A stretch of DNA of 10,509 nt, taken from NCBI GenBank assembly GCA_015485995.1, contig WFSP01000020.1, positions 1-10,509 of the forward strand, in the 5' to 3' direction. The translations under genes and the position numbers were made by a program. The notes under the pieces were generated by a model. It was not told the DNA's origin and ran no database searches. It worked only from the letters and a program-made list of their open reading frames with translations. Positions 1 to 6,850 of the stretch are shown one piece after another. Numbering within the stretch: the stretch's first letter is position 1; every line of letters starts with the position of its first letter. The stretch comes from Caldisericales bacterium (GTDB lineage: Bacteria; Caldisericota; Caldisericia; Caldisericales; Caldisericaceae).

Positions 1-133
1 CTTTGTCAACCTTTCCCGAGGAGGAAACAGCTTTCTTCAACCTCCTCCCGAAGAGAAAATAACAAATTTCAATGTATAGAACAGATATATATCTTACTAT
101 CTATTCTACAAATATATTATACGAGGAGGAAAT
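1..133 (+). promoter_or_regulatory. Leader/intergenic region upstream of the hydroxylase operon
   Basis: The first ~62 bases are richer in G+C than the very A+T-rich stretch 63-121 that follows. An 11-nt string, CGAGGAGGAAA, occurs twice, at 17-27 and at 122-132; the second copy is the ribosome binding site of the first gene. Between them, CCTCCTC (41-47) is exactly complementary to GAGGAGG in both copies (18-24 and 123-129). Bases 1-30 and 31-60 also resemble each other as an imperfect direct repeat of CTTT..TCAACC..CCCGA.GAG. GATATATATC (84-93) is a short palindrome. No convincing -35/-10 pair stands out; the best is TTTCAA (67-72) with TATCTT (90-95), which is weak. Alternatively, the frame starting at base 3 is open to a TAA at 60-62 and could be the tail of an upstream gene, leaving 63-133 as the true promoter region. 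Confidence 0.35.
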
Positions 134-2482
134 ATGGAGTATAAATATATCGGCAAAGATGCAAAAAGACCTAATGCAGTTGAAAGGGTTTCGGGTAGGG
201 CAATTTTTGTTGACGATATTAAACTGCCTCAAATGTTATACGCGAAAATCCTGTATCCAAAATACGCTCACGCAAAAATACTGTCCATAGACACATCCGA
301 AGCCGAAAAAATGCAGGGAGTAGTAAAAGTTGTTACAGGCAAGAACATTAAGCACCCATTTGGTGATTGCCTTCATGATAGGTTGCCAATGGCCGTGGAC
401 AAAGTACGATACATAGGCGAACCCGTTGCAGCAGTTATCGCAGACACTGAAAGGCATGCAAGGGCTGCTCTAAGTAAAATCAAGGTAGAGTATAAACCAT
501 TTCCTGTTTATACGGATGCTCTTGAGGCGCTAAAAAAGGATGCAGCTTTAATACACGAACATAGCGAAAAATACTTCTATGTTTCGCCTCTTTACAAACC
601 AACTCCGGGGACAAACATTGCAATTTCGCACGAGATTAAAAAAGGAGATATAGAAAACGGATTTGAAAAAGCAGACGTTACGGCAGAAGATGAATTTTAT
701 TTTCATCATATGTCTTCGGTTGCAATAGAACCTCATGCAACAATCGCACTTCACCACATCGACGGAACATTGGAAATTTGGACATCTAATGTTGGTCCGT
801 TTGCTGTTAGAGAACAAGTGGCAGAATTCTTCGGGAAAAATATCAGTGATGTTCGAGTTCACATACCTCATATAGGTGGATGCTTTGGGTACAAATCTGA
901 CCCTGGAATAGAACCACTTGTTGCATATATTGCAAGCTTTGTGCCAGGTAGGCCTGTTAAATTACGCTTAACACGAAAAGAAGATTTTACCAGCACATTT
1001 ATAGGAAGGGGGATAAGGGCACATATAAAAGTCGGGGCAACAAAAGATGGAAAGCTTACTGCGCTCGAAGAAACTTTGTATCTTTCTACGGGTGCATATG
1101 CAGATACCGGCTCAAATGTTTTAATAGTTTCAGTCCAAACATCAGGAGGCGTATACTACTTTCCCAATGCACATGTAAAGGGATATTCCGCTTATACCAA
1201 CACTCCTCCGGTTGGCGCTCTGCGTGCGTACGGACACCCGGAATCAGAATTCGCCATTGAAAGAATAATGAATATACTTGCAAGAAAACTTAAAATGTCT
1301 CCTAACGAATTACGAAAGAAAAATTATATAACGGAAGGAAAAACTAACGTTGTAGGCGAGAAATTCAAGAAGAGTGACGGGGACCTACTTAAGTGCACTG
1401 ATAATGTGCTTGAGGCAATACCTCCCAAGCTTGACGTAAAAGAGGATGATAAATTCTATTATGGAGTAGGTTATGCAGGGCTGATAAAAGCTCCTAAAGC
1501 TGCGACATTTGCGTCTAAGGGATGCCATATTAAGTTTAATGCTGATGGAACCGTTTCTTTGAACATGGCCGGAGGAGATGTTGGTCAGGGTTTATGGACC
1601 GTAGCACGGCAAATAGCAGCAGAAGCACTCAAGATGTCACCGGATAAAATTAGAGTTTATAATGAAATAGACACACAATACTCCCCCTGGGAATGGCAAA
1701 CTGTTGGCTCAATGTTTACGTTTCAGGGAGGCAATGCAATTATCCGCGCGGCCAATAAGGCAATTGATACGTTAAAAAGAAATGCTTCCCTTGTCTTAAA
1801 ACGTGACCCTGATATGCTAAAATATGATGGCGAATATGTATATGACCGTTCTTATCCTGACGCTCGCATAGCAGTAAAGGATATTTGCAGGGGATACATC
1901 ACAAAAGACGGAACCACAGTAGGAGAAATTGTTGATGTTACAAGTTATTACAGACTTCCTGGTGTGCAGAATCCGGACCCGGAAACTGGACTGGGCAGAA
2001 CAGGAGGAAGCTACACTATGGGATTCCAAGGGTGCAAAGTAAAAATTGACAAACAAACAGGAAAAATCTATATCGACCAGTTTGCAACTTCAATTGATGT
2101 GGGAAAAGTAATATATCCTAAAGGGGCAAAAGCTCAAGTTCTCGGTGGAGTATTAATGGGCATAGGCGAAACGCTTATGGAAGAAGTACGTTTTAAAGAA
2201 AACGGAGAACTCGCTAATCCGAACTTAATAAGATACAAACTTCCCAGAATAGAAGATTTACCCGCAAAACAAATAATAAAATTTGTGGAAACAACGGATG
2301 CAACAGGCCCATATGGAGCCCGTGGCCTCGGCGAACACCCATTGATAGGTGTTGCACCTGCTATACTAAATGCAATTTATTCTGCAATAGGTTATGATTT
2401 TAAAGAAGTCCCAGTAACATCTGACAAAATAAAGAAAGCTTTGGAAGAGAAAGACTTACTTAAGAATAGTAAGGAGGATTAA
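134..2482 (+). CDS. Xanthine dehydrogenase-family molybdopterin-binding large subunit
   Basis: This 782-residue protein is the molybdenum-cofactor subunit of a xanthine dehydrogenase/aldehyde oxidase-family hydroxylase, which inserts water-derived oxygen into N-heterocycles or aldehydes. The order is an a/b hammerhead domain (about 15-120) followed by two MoCo-binding domains (about 140-400 and 420-760). Visible family motifs are GGCFGYK (248-254, the GGGFGGK loop), GALRAYGHPE with Arg364 (equivalent to bovine XDH Arg880), GGDVGQG (480-486, cofactor binding) and GARGLGEHPL with Glu734 (equivalent to the catalytic Glu1261). The residue after the GGCFGYK loop is Ser255, where xanthine dehydrogenases have the substrate-binding Glu802, so the substrate cannot be assumed to be xanthine. 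The ATG at 134 follows GAGGAGG at 123-129 with a short four-base gap. The small-subunit gene follows after one base. The FAD subunit usual in such enzymes is absent from the window. The family is certain, the substrate unknown. Confidence 0.94.
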   Translation: MEYKYIGKDAKRPNAVERVSGRAIFVDDIKLPQMLYAKILYPKYAHAKILSIDTSEAEKMQGVVKVVTGKNIKHPFGDCLHDRLPMAVDKVRYIGEPVAAVIADTERHARAALSKIKVEYKPFPVYTDALEALKKDAALIHEHSEKYFYVSPLYKPTPGTNIAISHEIKKGDIENGFEKADVTAEDEFYFHHMSSVAIEPHATIALHHIDGTLEIWTSNVGPFAVREQVAEFFGKNISDVRVHIPHIGGCFGYKSDPGIEPLVAYIASFVPGRPVKLRLTRKEDFTSTFIGRGIRAHIKVGATKDGKLTALEETLYLSTGAYADTGSNVLIVSVQTSGGVYYFPNAHVKGYSAYTNTPPVGALRAYGHPESEFAIERIMNILARKLKMSPNELRKKNYITEGKTNVVGEKFKKSDGDLLKCTDNVLEAIPPKLDVKEDDKFYYGVGYAGLIKAPKAATFASKGCHIKFNADGTVSLNMAGGDVGQGLWTVARQIAAEALKMSPDKIRVYNEIDTQYSPWEWQTVGSMFTFQGGNAIIRAANKAIDTLKRNASLVLKRDPDMLKYDGEYVYDRSYPDARIAVKDICRGYITKDGTTVGEIVDVTSYYRLPGVQNPDPETGLGRTGGSYTMGFQGCKVKIDKQTGKIYIDQFATSIDVGKVIYPKGAKAQVLGGVLMGIGETLMEEVRFKENGELANPNLIRYKLPRIEDLPAKQIIKFVETTDATGPYGARGLGEHPLIGVAPAILNAIYSAIGYDFKEVPVTSDKIKKALEEKDLLKNSKED

Positions 2483-2483
2483 T

Positions 2484-2969
2484 ATGCAAAACATTACTGT
2501 TACGATAAACGGAGAAAAAAAAGAAGTCTTCTTTGAGGGCGGAGAAACCCTGCTTGAGATAATAAGAGATAATTTGAACCTCACGGGAACAAAATATGGA
2601 TGCGGGCAAGGGGCATGTGGTGCATGCACAGTTGTAATTAACGGTGAAGCAAAAAAAAGTTGTATGGTACTTTTTAGAAGACTTGATAGTGCAGAAATAT
2701 TAACCATAGAAGGCTTAACTAAAAATGGCAAACTACATCCCATCCAAAAAGCTTTTATAGATGCTGATGCTGTTCATTGCGGATTCTGTACCCCGGGAAT
2801 TATTATGGAACTGTATGCTTTATTTACCAAAAATCCCGACGCTACAGAGGAAGAAATAAAAAAAGCTTTAAATGCACATTTATGCAGGTGCACCGGCTAC
2901 TTACCCTTAATAGACGCAGCAAAAATTGCTCAAAAATACTATAAAGAAAGTCTTAGGAAGGAGGCATAA
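2484..2969 (+). CDS. [2Fe-2S] small subunit of xanthine dehydrogenase-family hydroxylase
   Basis: This 161-residue electron-transfer subunit partners the upstream molybdenum subunit and carries two [2Fe-2S] clusters. The N-terminal plant ferredoxin-like domain shows CGQGACGAC with Cys40, Cys45 and Cys48, plus Cys60. The C-terminal helical domain shows HCGFCTPG with Cys99 and Cys102, and HLCRCTGY with Cys134 and Cys136. All eight cluster ligands are present and the length is normal (150-170). His98 stands just before Cys99, where bovine xanthine oxidase has Gln112, which touches the pterin; this is a mild variation. AAGGAGG at 2471-2477 lies inside the end of the preceding gene, six bases before the ATG, and the two frames are separated by one base, so translation is probably coupled. 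Its electrons would normally pass to an FAD subunit, for which no gene is seen here, so the acceptor is unknown. Confidence 0.95.
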   Translation: MQNITVTINGEKKEVFFEGGETLLEIIRDNLNLTGTKYGCGQGACGACTVVINGEAKKSCMVLFRRLDSAEILTIEGLTKNGKLHPIQKAFIDADAVHCGFCTPGIIMELYALFTKNPDATEEEIKKALNAHLCRCTGYLPLIDAAKIAQKYYKESLRKEA

Positions 2970-2973
2970 CTTG
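2958..2973 (+). promoter_or_regulatory. Ribosome binding site and TTG start of the amidohydrolase
   Basis: AAGGAGG (2958-2964) lies in the last codons of the small-subunit gene, six bases before a TTG at 2971. The upstream in-frame TTG at 2926 has no comparable site and would overlap the small subunit by 44 bases. The protein from 2971 begins with the usual first beta strand of amidohydrolases, which supports this start. Confidence 0.8.
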
Positions 2974-4194
2974 GGAGAAAAATTTGAAATTCTTGTAAGA
3001 AACGCAAGACTTAGGAAGGGAGGCGATAAACTTTTTGACATTGCGGTGAAAGATGGCAAAGTAGCAAAAATTGCCGAGAAAGTTGAAATGGGTGCGGATA
3101 AAGAAATCGATGCATCCGGCAGACTTGTCACAGAATCTTTTGTAAACACACATCTACACCTTTGCAAGGTCTACACTCTTGAAATGATGGACGAAGATGC
3201 ATTAAAGGATTACCATGGTGAGTCTATGGGGAAAGCAATGACGGCAATAGAGCTTGCAGCGCGAATAAAAGAAAAATACGATGCAAAGTGGATAATAAAA
3301 AATGTTCGTAAAGCATTGAATCTCGCTGCAAGGAATGGCGTAACACACATCCGGGCTTTTGCAGATGTAGACAGCAAGGCAAAACTTGAAGGCATTAAAG
3401 CCCTATTGCAAGCTAAAGAAGAATATAAGGACGTTGTAGAGCTTCAGGTTGTGGCATTTCCACAGGATGGTGTAGTGAGAGAACCCGAAGCTAAAGGATT
3501 AGTGGAGGAAGCAATAAAAATGGGAGCTGATGTCGTAGGTGGAATTCCGTGGATAGAATATACGGAAGAAGACGAGCAAGCACATATTGATGCAATGTTC
3601 GAAATTGCTAAAAAATATGATAAAGATATTTCAATGCTTGTTGATGACGCAGGAGACCCTACCCTTAAAACTCTCGAGATGCTTGCGGTAAAAACAATAA
3701 AAGAAGGTAGAATCGGGAGAAGCTTGGCACATCATGCACGAGCAATGCAGCTTTATCCGGAACCTTACTTTCAAAAGCTCGTGGCTTTACTTAAAAAAGC
3801 GCAGATGGGAGTAGTAAGTGACCCGCATACAGGGCCCTTACACGCCAGAGTCAAAGAAATGCTTGCAGAAGACGCACTTGTTGTATTAGGTCAAGATGAT
3901 ATTTCCGATGCTTATTATCCATATGGCAGAAACAATATGCTCGAGGTTGTTTTCCTTAATTCCCATTTATTATGGATGACAACGAGAAAAGATATGGAAA
4001 AGTTGTACAATATGGTAACTGTTGATGCAGCCAAAGCAATGAATGTTAGAAACTTCGAACTAACGGAAGGAAATGTTGCAAATCTCGTTGTACTGAAAGA
4101 AAGTAGTATTAGAGAAGCAATTCGAAACCATGACGAACCTCTCTATGTGATAAGTCATGGTAAACTTGTTGATAAAGATAAATATAAAAATTAA
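2971..4194 (+). CDS. Cytosine deaminase-like amidohydrolase with altered active site
   Basis: This 407-residue amidohydrolase-superfamily protein resembles E. coli cytosine deaminase CodA along its whole length, and is presumably a cytoplasmic hydrolase or deaminase of a cyclic nitrogen compound. It has a small N-terminal beta domain (about 5-55 plus the C-terminus) and a TIM barrel. Features matching CodA, aligned from memory, are H61xH63 in VNTHLHL, Gln159 in LQVVAFPQ (CodA Gln156), His255 in AHHARAM (His246), and Asp309/Asp310 in GQDDISD (Asp313/314). CodA has VHCDE, carrying metal ligand His214 and catalytic Glu217; this protein reads MLVDD instead (222-226), giving Leu223 and Asp226. It may therefore bind metal differently or use another substrate; loss of activity is less likely, given the intact fold and operon position. 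CodA Trp319 is replaced by Tyr315. It starts at TTG 2971, two bases after the small-subunit stop codon. The family call is strong; the reaction is unknown. Confidence 0.88.
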   Translation: MGEKFEILVRNARLRKGGDKLFDIAVKDGKVAKIAEKVEMGADKEIDASGRLVTESFVNTHLHLCKVYTLEMMDEDALKDYHGESMGKAMTAIELAARIKEKYDAKWIIKNVRKALNLAARNGVTHIRAFADVDSKAKLEGIKALLQAKEEYKDVVELQVVAFPQDGVVREPEAKGLVEEAIKMGADVVGGIPWIEYTEEDEQAHIDAMFEIAKKYDKDISMLVDDAGDPTLKTLEMLAVKTIKEGRIGRSLAHHARAMQLYPEPYFQKLVALLKKAQMGVVSDPHTGPLHARVKEMLAEDALVVLGQDDISDAYYPYGRNNMLEVVFLNSHLLWMTTRKDMEKLYNMVTVDAAKAMNVRNFELTEGNVANLVVLKESSIREAIRNHDEPLYVISHGKLVDKDKYKN

Positions 4195-4207
4195 ACAAAA
4201 TTCAAGA

Positions 4208-4225
4208 AAGGAGGACGTAGTTATG
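4208..4225 (+). promoter_or_regulatory. Ribosome binding site deciding the lipoprotein start
   Basis: AAGGAGG (4208-4214) precedes the ATG at 4223 by eight bases. The open frame extends back to 4157, inside the amidohydrolase gene, but only the ATG at 4223 gives a proper signal peptide (MKKK followed by a hydrophobic stretch). Confidence 0.85.
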
Positions 4226-5245
4226 AAGAAAAAAGTTTTAGCATTACTGCTTGCTGTGTTTCTTGTTGCAGTAGTTTTCGCAGGTTGTGCGCCTCAACAG
4301 AAACCGGCAGAGAAGCCAGCTGAAAAACCAGCAGAGAATGTAATTAAGGTGGCTGCTGTGTATGCAACCCCCATTGAAGAGCCTTGGGATGGTGCAATTC
4401 ACAAAGCCTTACTTAAAGCAAAAGATCAATTAGGAATTCAATATGATTGGACTGAGAATGTAGGATATGCAGACTTCGAAAAGGTTTTAAGAGAATACGC
4501 GAGCAAGGGGTATAACATAATATTTGGAGATGCTTTCGGGTCTGAGGCCGCTGTTAGGCGTGTAGCAAAAGATTACCCAAAGATCGCGTTTGTATTCGGT
4601 TCAGGCGAAGGCCCTGCTGATCCAAATCTTTCTGTATTTGACGATTGGATTCAGGAACCATCATATCTTTGTGGATTGATCGCGGGTAAAATTACAAAGA
4701 CCAATATCGTAGGAGTTGTAGCAGGTGTGCCTGTGCCAGAAGTTAACAGAATTGTAAATGCTTTTATTGATGGTGTAAAGGAAGCAAACCCAAAAGTAAA
4801 GATAAAAGTATCATTTATTGGAAGCTGGTTCAATCCAACAAAAGCAAAAGAGATGGCACTCGCTGAAATACAGCAAGGAGCAGACGTTCTTTATGCAGAA
4901 CGCTACGGTGTAATTGATGCATGTAAAGAAAAACATGTGTATGTCTTCGGTAACCTACTTGACCAACATAATCTTGCCCCTAATTACGTTATTACGGGCC
5001 CTGTATGGGACATGTACCCCACAGTAAAATACGTTATCGAATCCGTAAAAAATGGCTCTTATAGCGCACAAGATCTTAAAGATTGGTCTATGATGGGAAA
5101 GGGCGGCGCAAAACTTGCACCATTCTACGAATTCCAGGACAAGTTGCCAAAAGATGTGTTAACGCTTGTTCAGAAAAAAGAGCAAGAGATAAAAGACGGC
5201 GAATTTAGGGTTCCTATTAACGAATCACCTCCAAAGGGTGACTAA
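4223..5245 (+). CDS. BMP/PnrA-family lipoprotein, ABC importer substrate-binding protein
   Basis: This 340-residue lipoprotein captures the substrate of the importer encoded just downstream. It has a lipoprotein signal peptide: MKKK, a hydrophobic core (5-20), and the lipobox FAGC with Cys22 as the lipidated residue. A short linker of three KPAE repeats (27-38) follows, then a BMP-family periplasmic-binding fold (about 39-335). The strand KVAAVYATPIEEPWD and the patterns GYNIIFGDAFG and GADVLYAERYG are typical of the family. Characterised BMP proteins (Treponema PnrA, Bacillus NupN) bind purine nucleosides; some relatives bind free purines. The EEPWDGA version of the first ligand loop resembles the purine-binding side branch rather than classical BMP proteins, but this is from memory. 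The gene is 28 bases after the amidohydrolase and 69 bases before the ATPase gene, with a hairpin in that gap that could allow more lipoprotein than transporter to be made. Confidence 0.92.
   Translation: MKKKVLALLLAVFLVAVVFAGCAPQQKPAEKPAEKPAENVIKVAAVYATPIEEPWDGAIHKALLKAKDQLGIQYDWTENVGYADFEKVLREYASKGYNIIFGDAFGSEAAVRRVAKDYPKIAFVFGSGEGPADPNLSVFDDWIQEPSYLCGLIAGKITKTNIVGVVAGVPVPEVNRIVNAFIDGVKEANPKVKIKVSFIGSWFNPTKAKEMALAEIQQGADVLYAERYGVIDACKEKHVYVFGNLLDQHNLAPNYVITGPVWDMYPTVKYVIESVKNGSYSAQDLKDWSMMGKGGAKLAPFYEFQDKLPKDVLTLVQKKEQEIKDGEFRVPINESPPKGD
4301..4336 (+). repeat. Three 12-bp tandem repeats encoding the KPAE linker
   Basis: Three imperfect 12-base units of the type AAACCGGCAGAG each encode Lys-Pro-Ala-Glu. 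They form the flexible tether between the lipidated cysteine and the binding domain of the lipoprotein. The units differ only at synonymous positions. Confidence 0.85.
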
Positions 5246-5268
5246 AATTTAACAATGAATCCATTTAA

Positions 5269-5294
5269 TGGCACAGGGCATATGCCCTGTGCCA
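5269..5294. promoter_or_regulatory. 26-bp perfect palindrome / mRNA hairpin between lipoprotein and ATPase genes
   Basis: The arm TGGCACAGGGC is followed by ATAT and then its exact complement. As RNA this gives an 11-bp, mostly G+C stem with a four-base loop. There is no T run on either side in either direction, so it is not a typical intrinsic terminator. Hairpins between a binding-protein gene and its transporter genes often stabilise the upstream mRNA segment (malE-malF is the classic case), and this is the favoured reading. A dimeric-repressor operator is possible but less likely inside an operon. Confidence 0.75.
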
Positions 5295-5314
5295 AATCTT
5301 TATAAGGGGCAGAT

Positions 5315-6850
5315 ATGGAAAAAGAAAAAGTCGTTGAAATGCATAATATTAGAAAGACATTTTTAGATAATGTAGCTAATAATAACATTAACTTCATTAT
5401 CTATAAAGGCGAAATTGTATCTCTTCTCGGTGAAAATGGTGCTGGGAAAACTACTCTAATGAAGATTCTTTACGGGATGTATTCAAAGGACAGCGGTGAA
5501 ATATTTATAGATGGTAAAAAAGTCGAAATAAACTCTCCCAAAGATGCAATTGATTTAGGTGTCGGTATGGTACATCAGCATTTTACCCTTGTTAAAACAC
5601 TTACTGTTTTGGAAAATGTAATTCTCGGCCTTCCTTCCTCTAAGGGGCTTACTCTCGATTTCAAAAATGCTCGAAAAAAATTAGAAGAAATAATTGAACG
5701 TTATGGCCTTGTTGTAAACCCAGATGCTAAAATATGGCAATTATCAGTAGGGGAAAGACAAAGAGTAGAAATAATTAAAGCGCTATACCGAAATATAGAA
5801 GTACTCATTTTGGACGAACCAACAGCAGTCCTTACCCCGCAGGAGGTAAAAGAACTATTCAAAACGCTTAATATATTTAAAAAAGAAGGGAAAAGCATTG
5901 TGTTTATTTCCCATAAGTTAGAGGAGGTTATGGAAATTAGTGACAGAATAGTGATTCTGCGTAGTGGCGTTATTACCGGAGAAAGAGCAAAGGAAGACAC
6001 AAATAAACGTGAGCTTGCACGCCTTATGGTTGGTAGAGATGTTATAGAAATACTTAGAGAGAAGTCTCCGACCTCTAATTCTGGTGAAATCCTGCGCGTA
6101 GAGAATTTAAAGGCATTAAACGATAAAGACCTTATTGCATTAAAAGGAATTTCTTTTAGCGTAAACAAAGGGGAGATTTTAGGTGTGGCGGGTGTTGCGG
6201 GAAATGGACAAAAAGAACTTGAAGATGTAATTTGCGGAATGCGTACCCCTATAAGTGGAAAAATCTATTTGGAAAATACAGAGATATCAAATAAAAAACC
6301 AAAAGAAATCATTAGACTTGGCGTTGGTAGAATTCCGGAGGATAGAATGGAGGCAGGCCTCATATTAGACATACCGTTATATGAAAATCTTGTTGTAGAA
6401 TTTTATGATAAACCACCTTTCTCCAACGGAATGCTGATTAATTATGGCCGTATTAAAAAGTTTGCCGAAAAGCTTATAAAAGAATATGAAATTAAAGCCG
6501 CACACATCGGCATAATTACAAGAACACTTTCAGGTGGTAATTTACAGAAAGTCATTTTAGCACGTGTGTTTTCGCAATCACCAAAATTTATCATTGCATC
6601 TCAACCTACAAGAGGTTTAGATGTGGGTGCAATGGAGTATGTACATGAAAAACTACTTGACGCAAGAAATAAGGGTGCCGGAGTACTGCTTATATCTGAA
6701 GACCTTCACGAGATACTGAATTTAAGTGATAGAATTATGGTAATGTATGAAGGAGAAATTCGAGGAATAATTGATGCATCCAAGGAGAAAGTAGATATCG
6801 AGGAAGTAGGGCTTATGATGGCGGGTGCTAAGAGGAGGAAAGTTTTATGA
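5315..6850 (+). CDS. Double ABC ATPase of BMP-type nucleoside importer (NupO/YufO-like)
   Basis: This 511-residue protein has two fused ABC domains and powers import through the two downstream permeases at the inner face of the membrane. Domain 1 has Walker A GENGAGKT (39-46), signature LSVGE (143-147) and Walker B VLILDEPTA with Asp167/Glu168. Domain 2 has a degenerate Walker A, GVAGNGQKEL (293-302), an intact signature LSGGNLQ (405-411) and a changed Walker B, FIIASQPTRGLD (425-436), in which the Asp-Glu pair is Ser-Gln. This asymmetry is usual in the RbsA/YufO class, and loss of the second-site acidic pair is known in the BMP-linked branch, so it is not damage. Length is normal. The ATG at 5315 follows AAGGGG (5304-5309), a weaker site than its neighbours have. 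The stop codon overlaps the next start as ATGA. Confidence 0.95.
   Translation: MEKEKVVEMHNIRKTFLDNVANNNINFIIYKGEIVSLLGENGAGKTTLMKILYGMYSKDSGEIFIDGKKVEINSPKDAIDLGVGMVHQHFTLVKTLTVLENVILGLPSSKGLTLDFKNARKKLEEIIERYGLVVNPDAKIWQLSVGERQRVEIIKALYRNIEVLILDEPTAVLTPQEVKELFKTLNIFKKEGKSIVFISHKLEEVMEISDRIVILRSGVITGERAKEDTNKRELARLMVGRDVIEILREKSPTSNSGEILRVENLKALNDKDLIALKGISFSVNKGEILGVAGVAGNGQKELEDVICGMRTPISGKIYLENTEISNKKPKEIIRLGVGRIPEDRMEAGLILDIPLYENLVVEFYDKPPFSNGMLINYGRIKKFAEKLIKEYEIKAAHIGIITRTLSGGNLQKVILARVFSQSPKFIIASQPTRGLDVGAMEYVHEKLLDARNKGAGVLLISEDLHEILNLSDRIMVMYEGEIRGIIDASKEKVDIEEVGLMMAGAKRRKVL

Noticed and set aside
3..62. C-terminal end of an upstream gene (frame 3, ending LPKRK then TAA)
   Set aside because: The frame is open and the base composition changes near base 62, but about 19 residues with no recognisable motif are not enough to call a gene.
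1..133. Purine riboswitch upstream of the operon
   Set aside because: Expected from the predicted substrate, but the conserved loop sequences of the purine aptamer are not visible.
2926..2970. Longer amidohydrolase start at TTG 2926
   Set aside because: It overlaps the small subunit by 44 bases and adds 15 residues not expected in the family. TTG 2971 has an AAGGAGG site at the right distance.
4157..4222. Longer lipoprotein start inside the amidohydrolase gene
   Set aside because: It would put 22 extra residues in front of the signal peptide, and the ATG at 4223 has its own strong ribosome binding site.
5269..5294. Intrinsic terminator between the lipoprotein and ATPase genes
   Set aside because: The hairpin is strong, but neither side has a T run; the following bases are AAATCTTTATAA. 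Stopping here would also cut off the transporter genes.
6182..6619. Degenerate Walker A and Ser-Gln in place of Asp-Glu in the second ABC domain
   Set aside because: This looks like a broken ATP site but is the normal state of the second half in BMP-linked double ATPases, so it is not novel.
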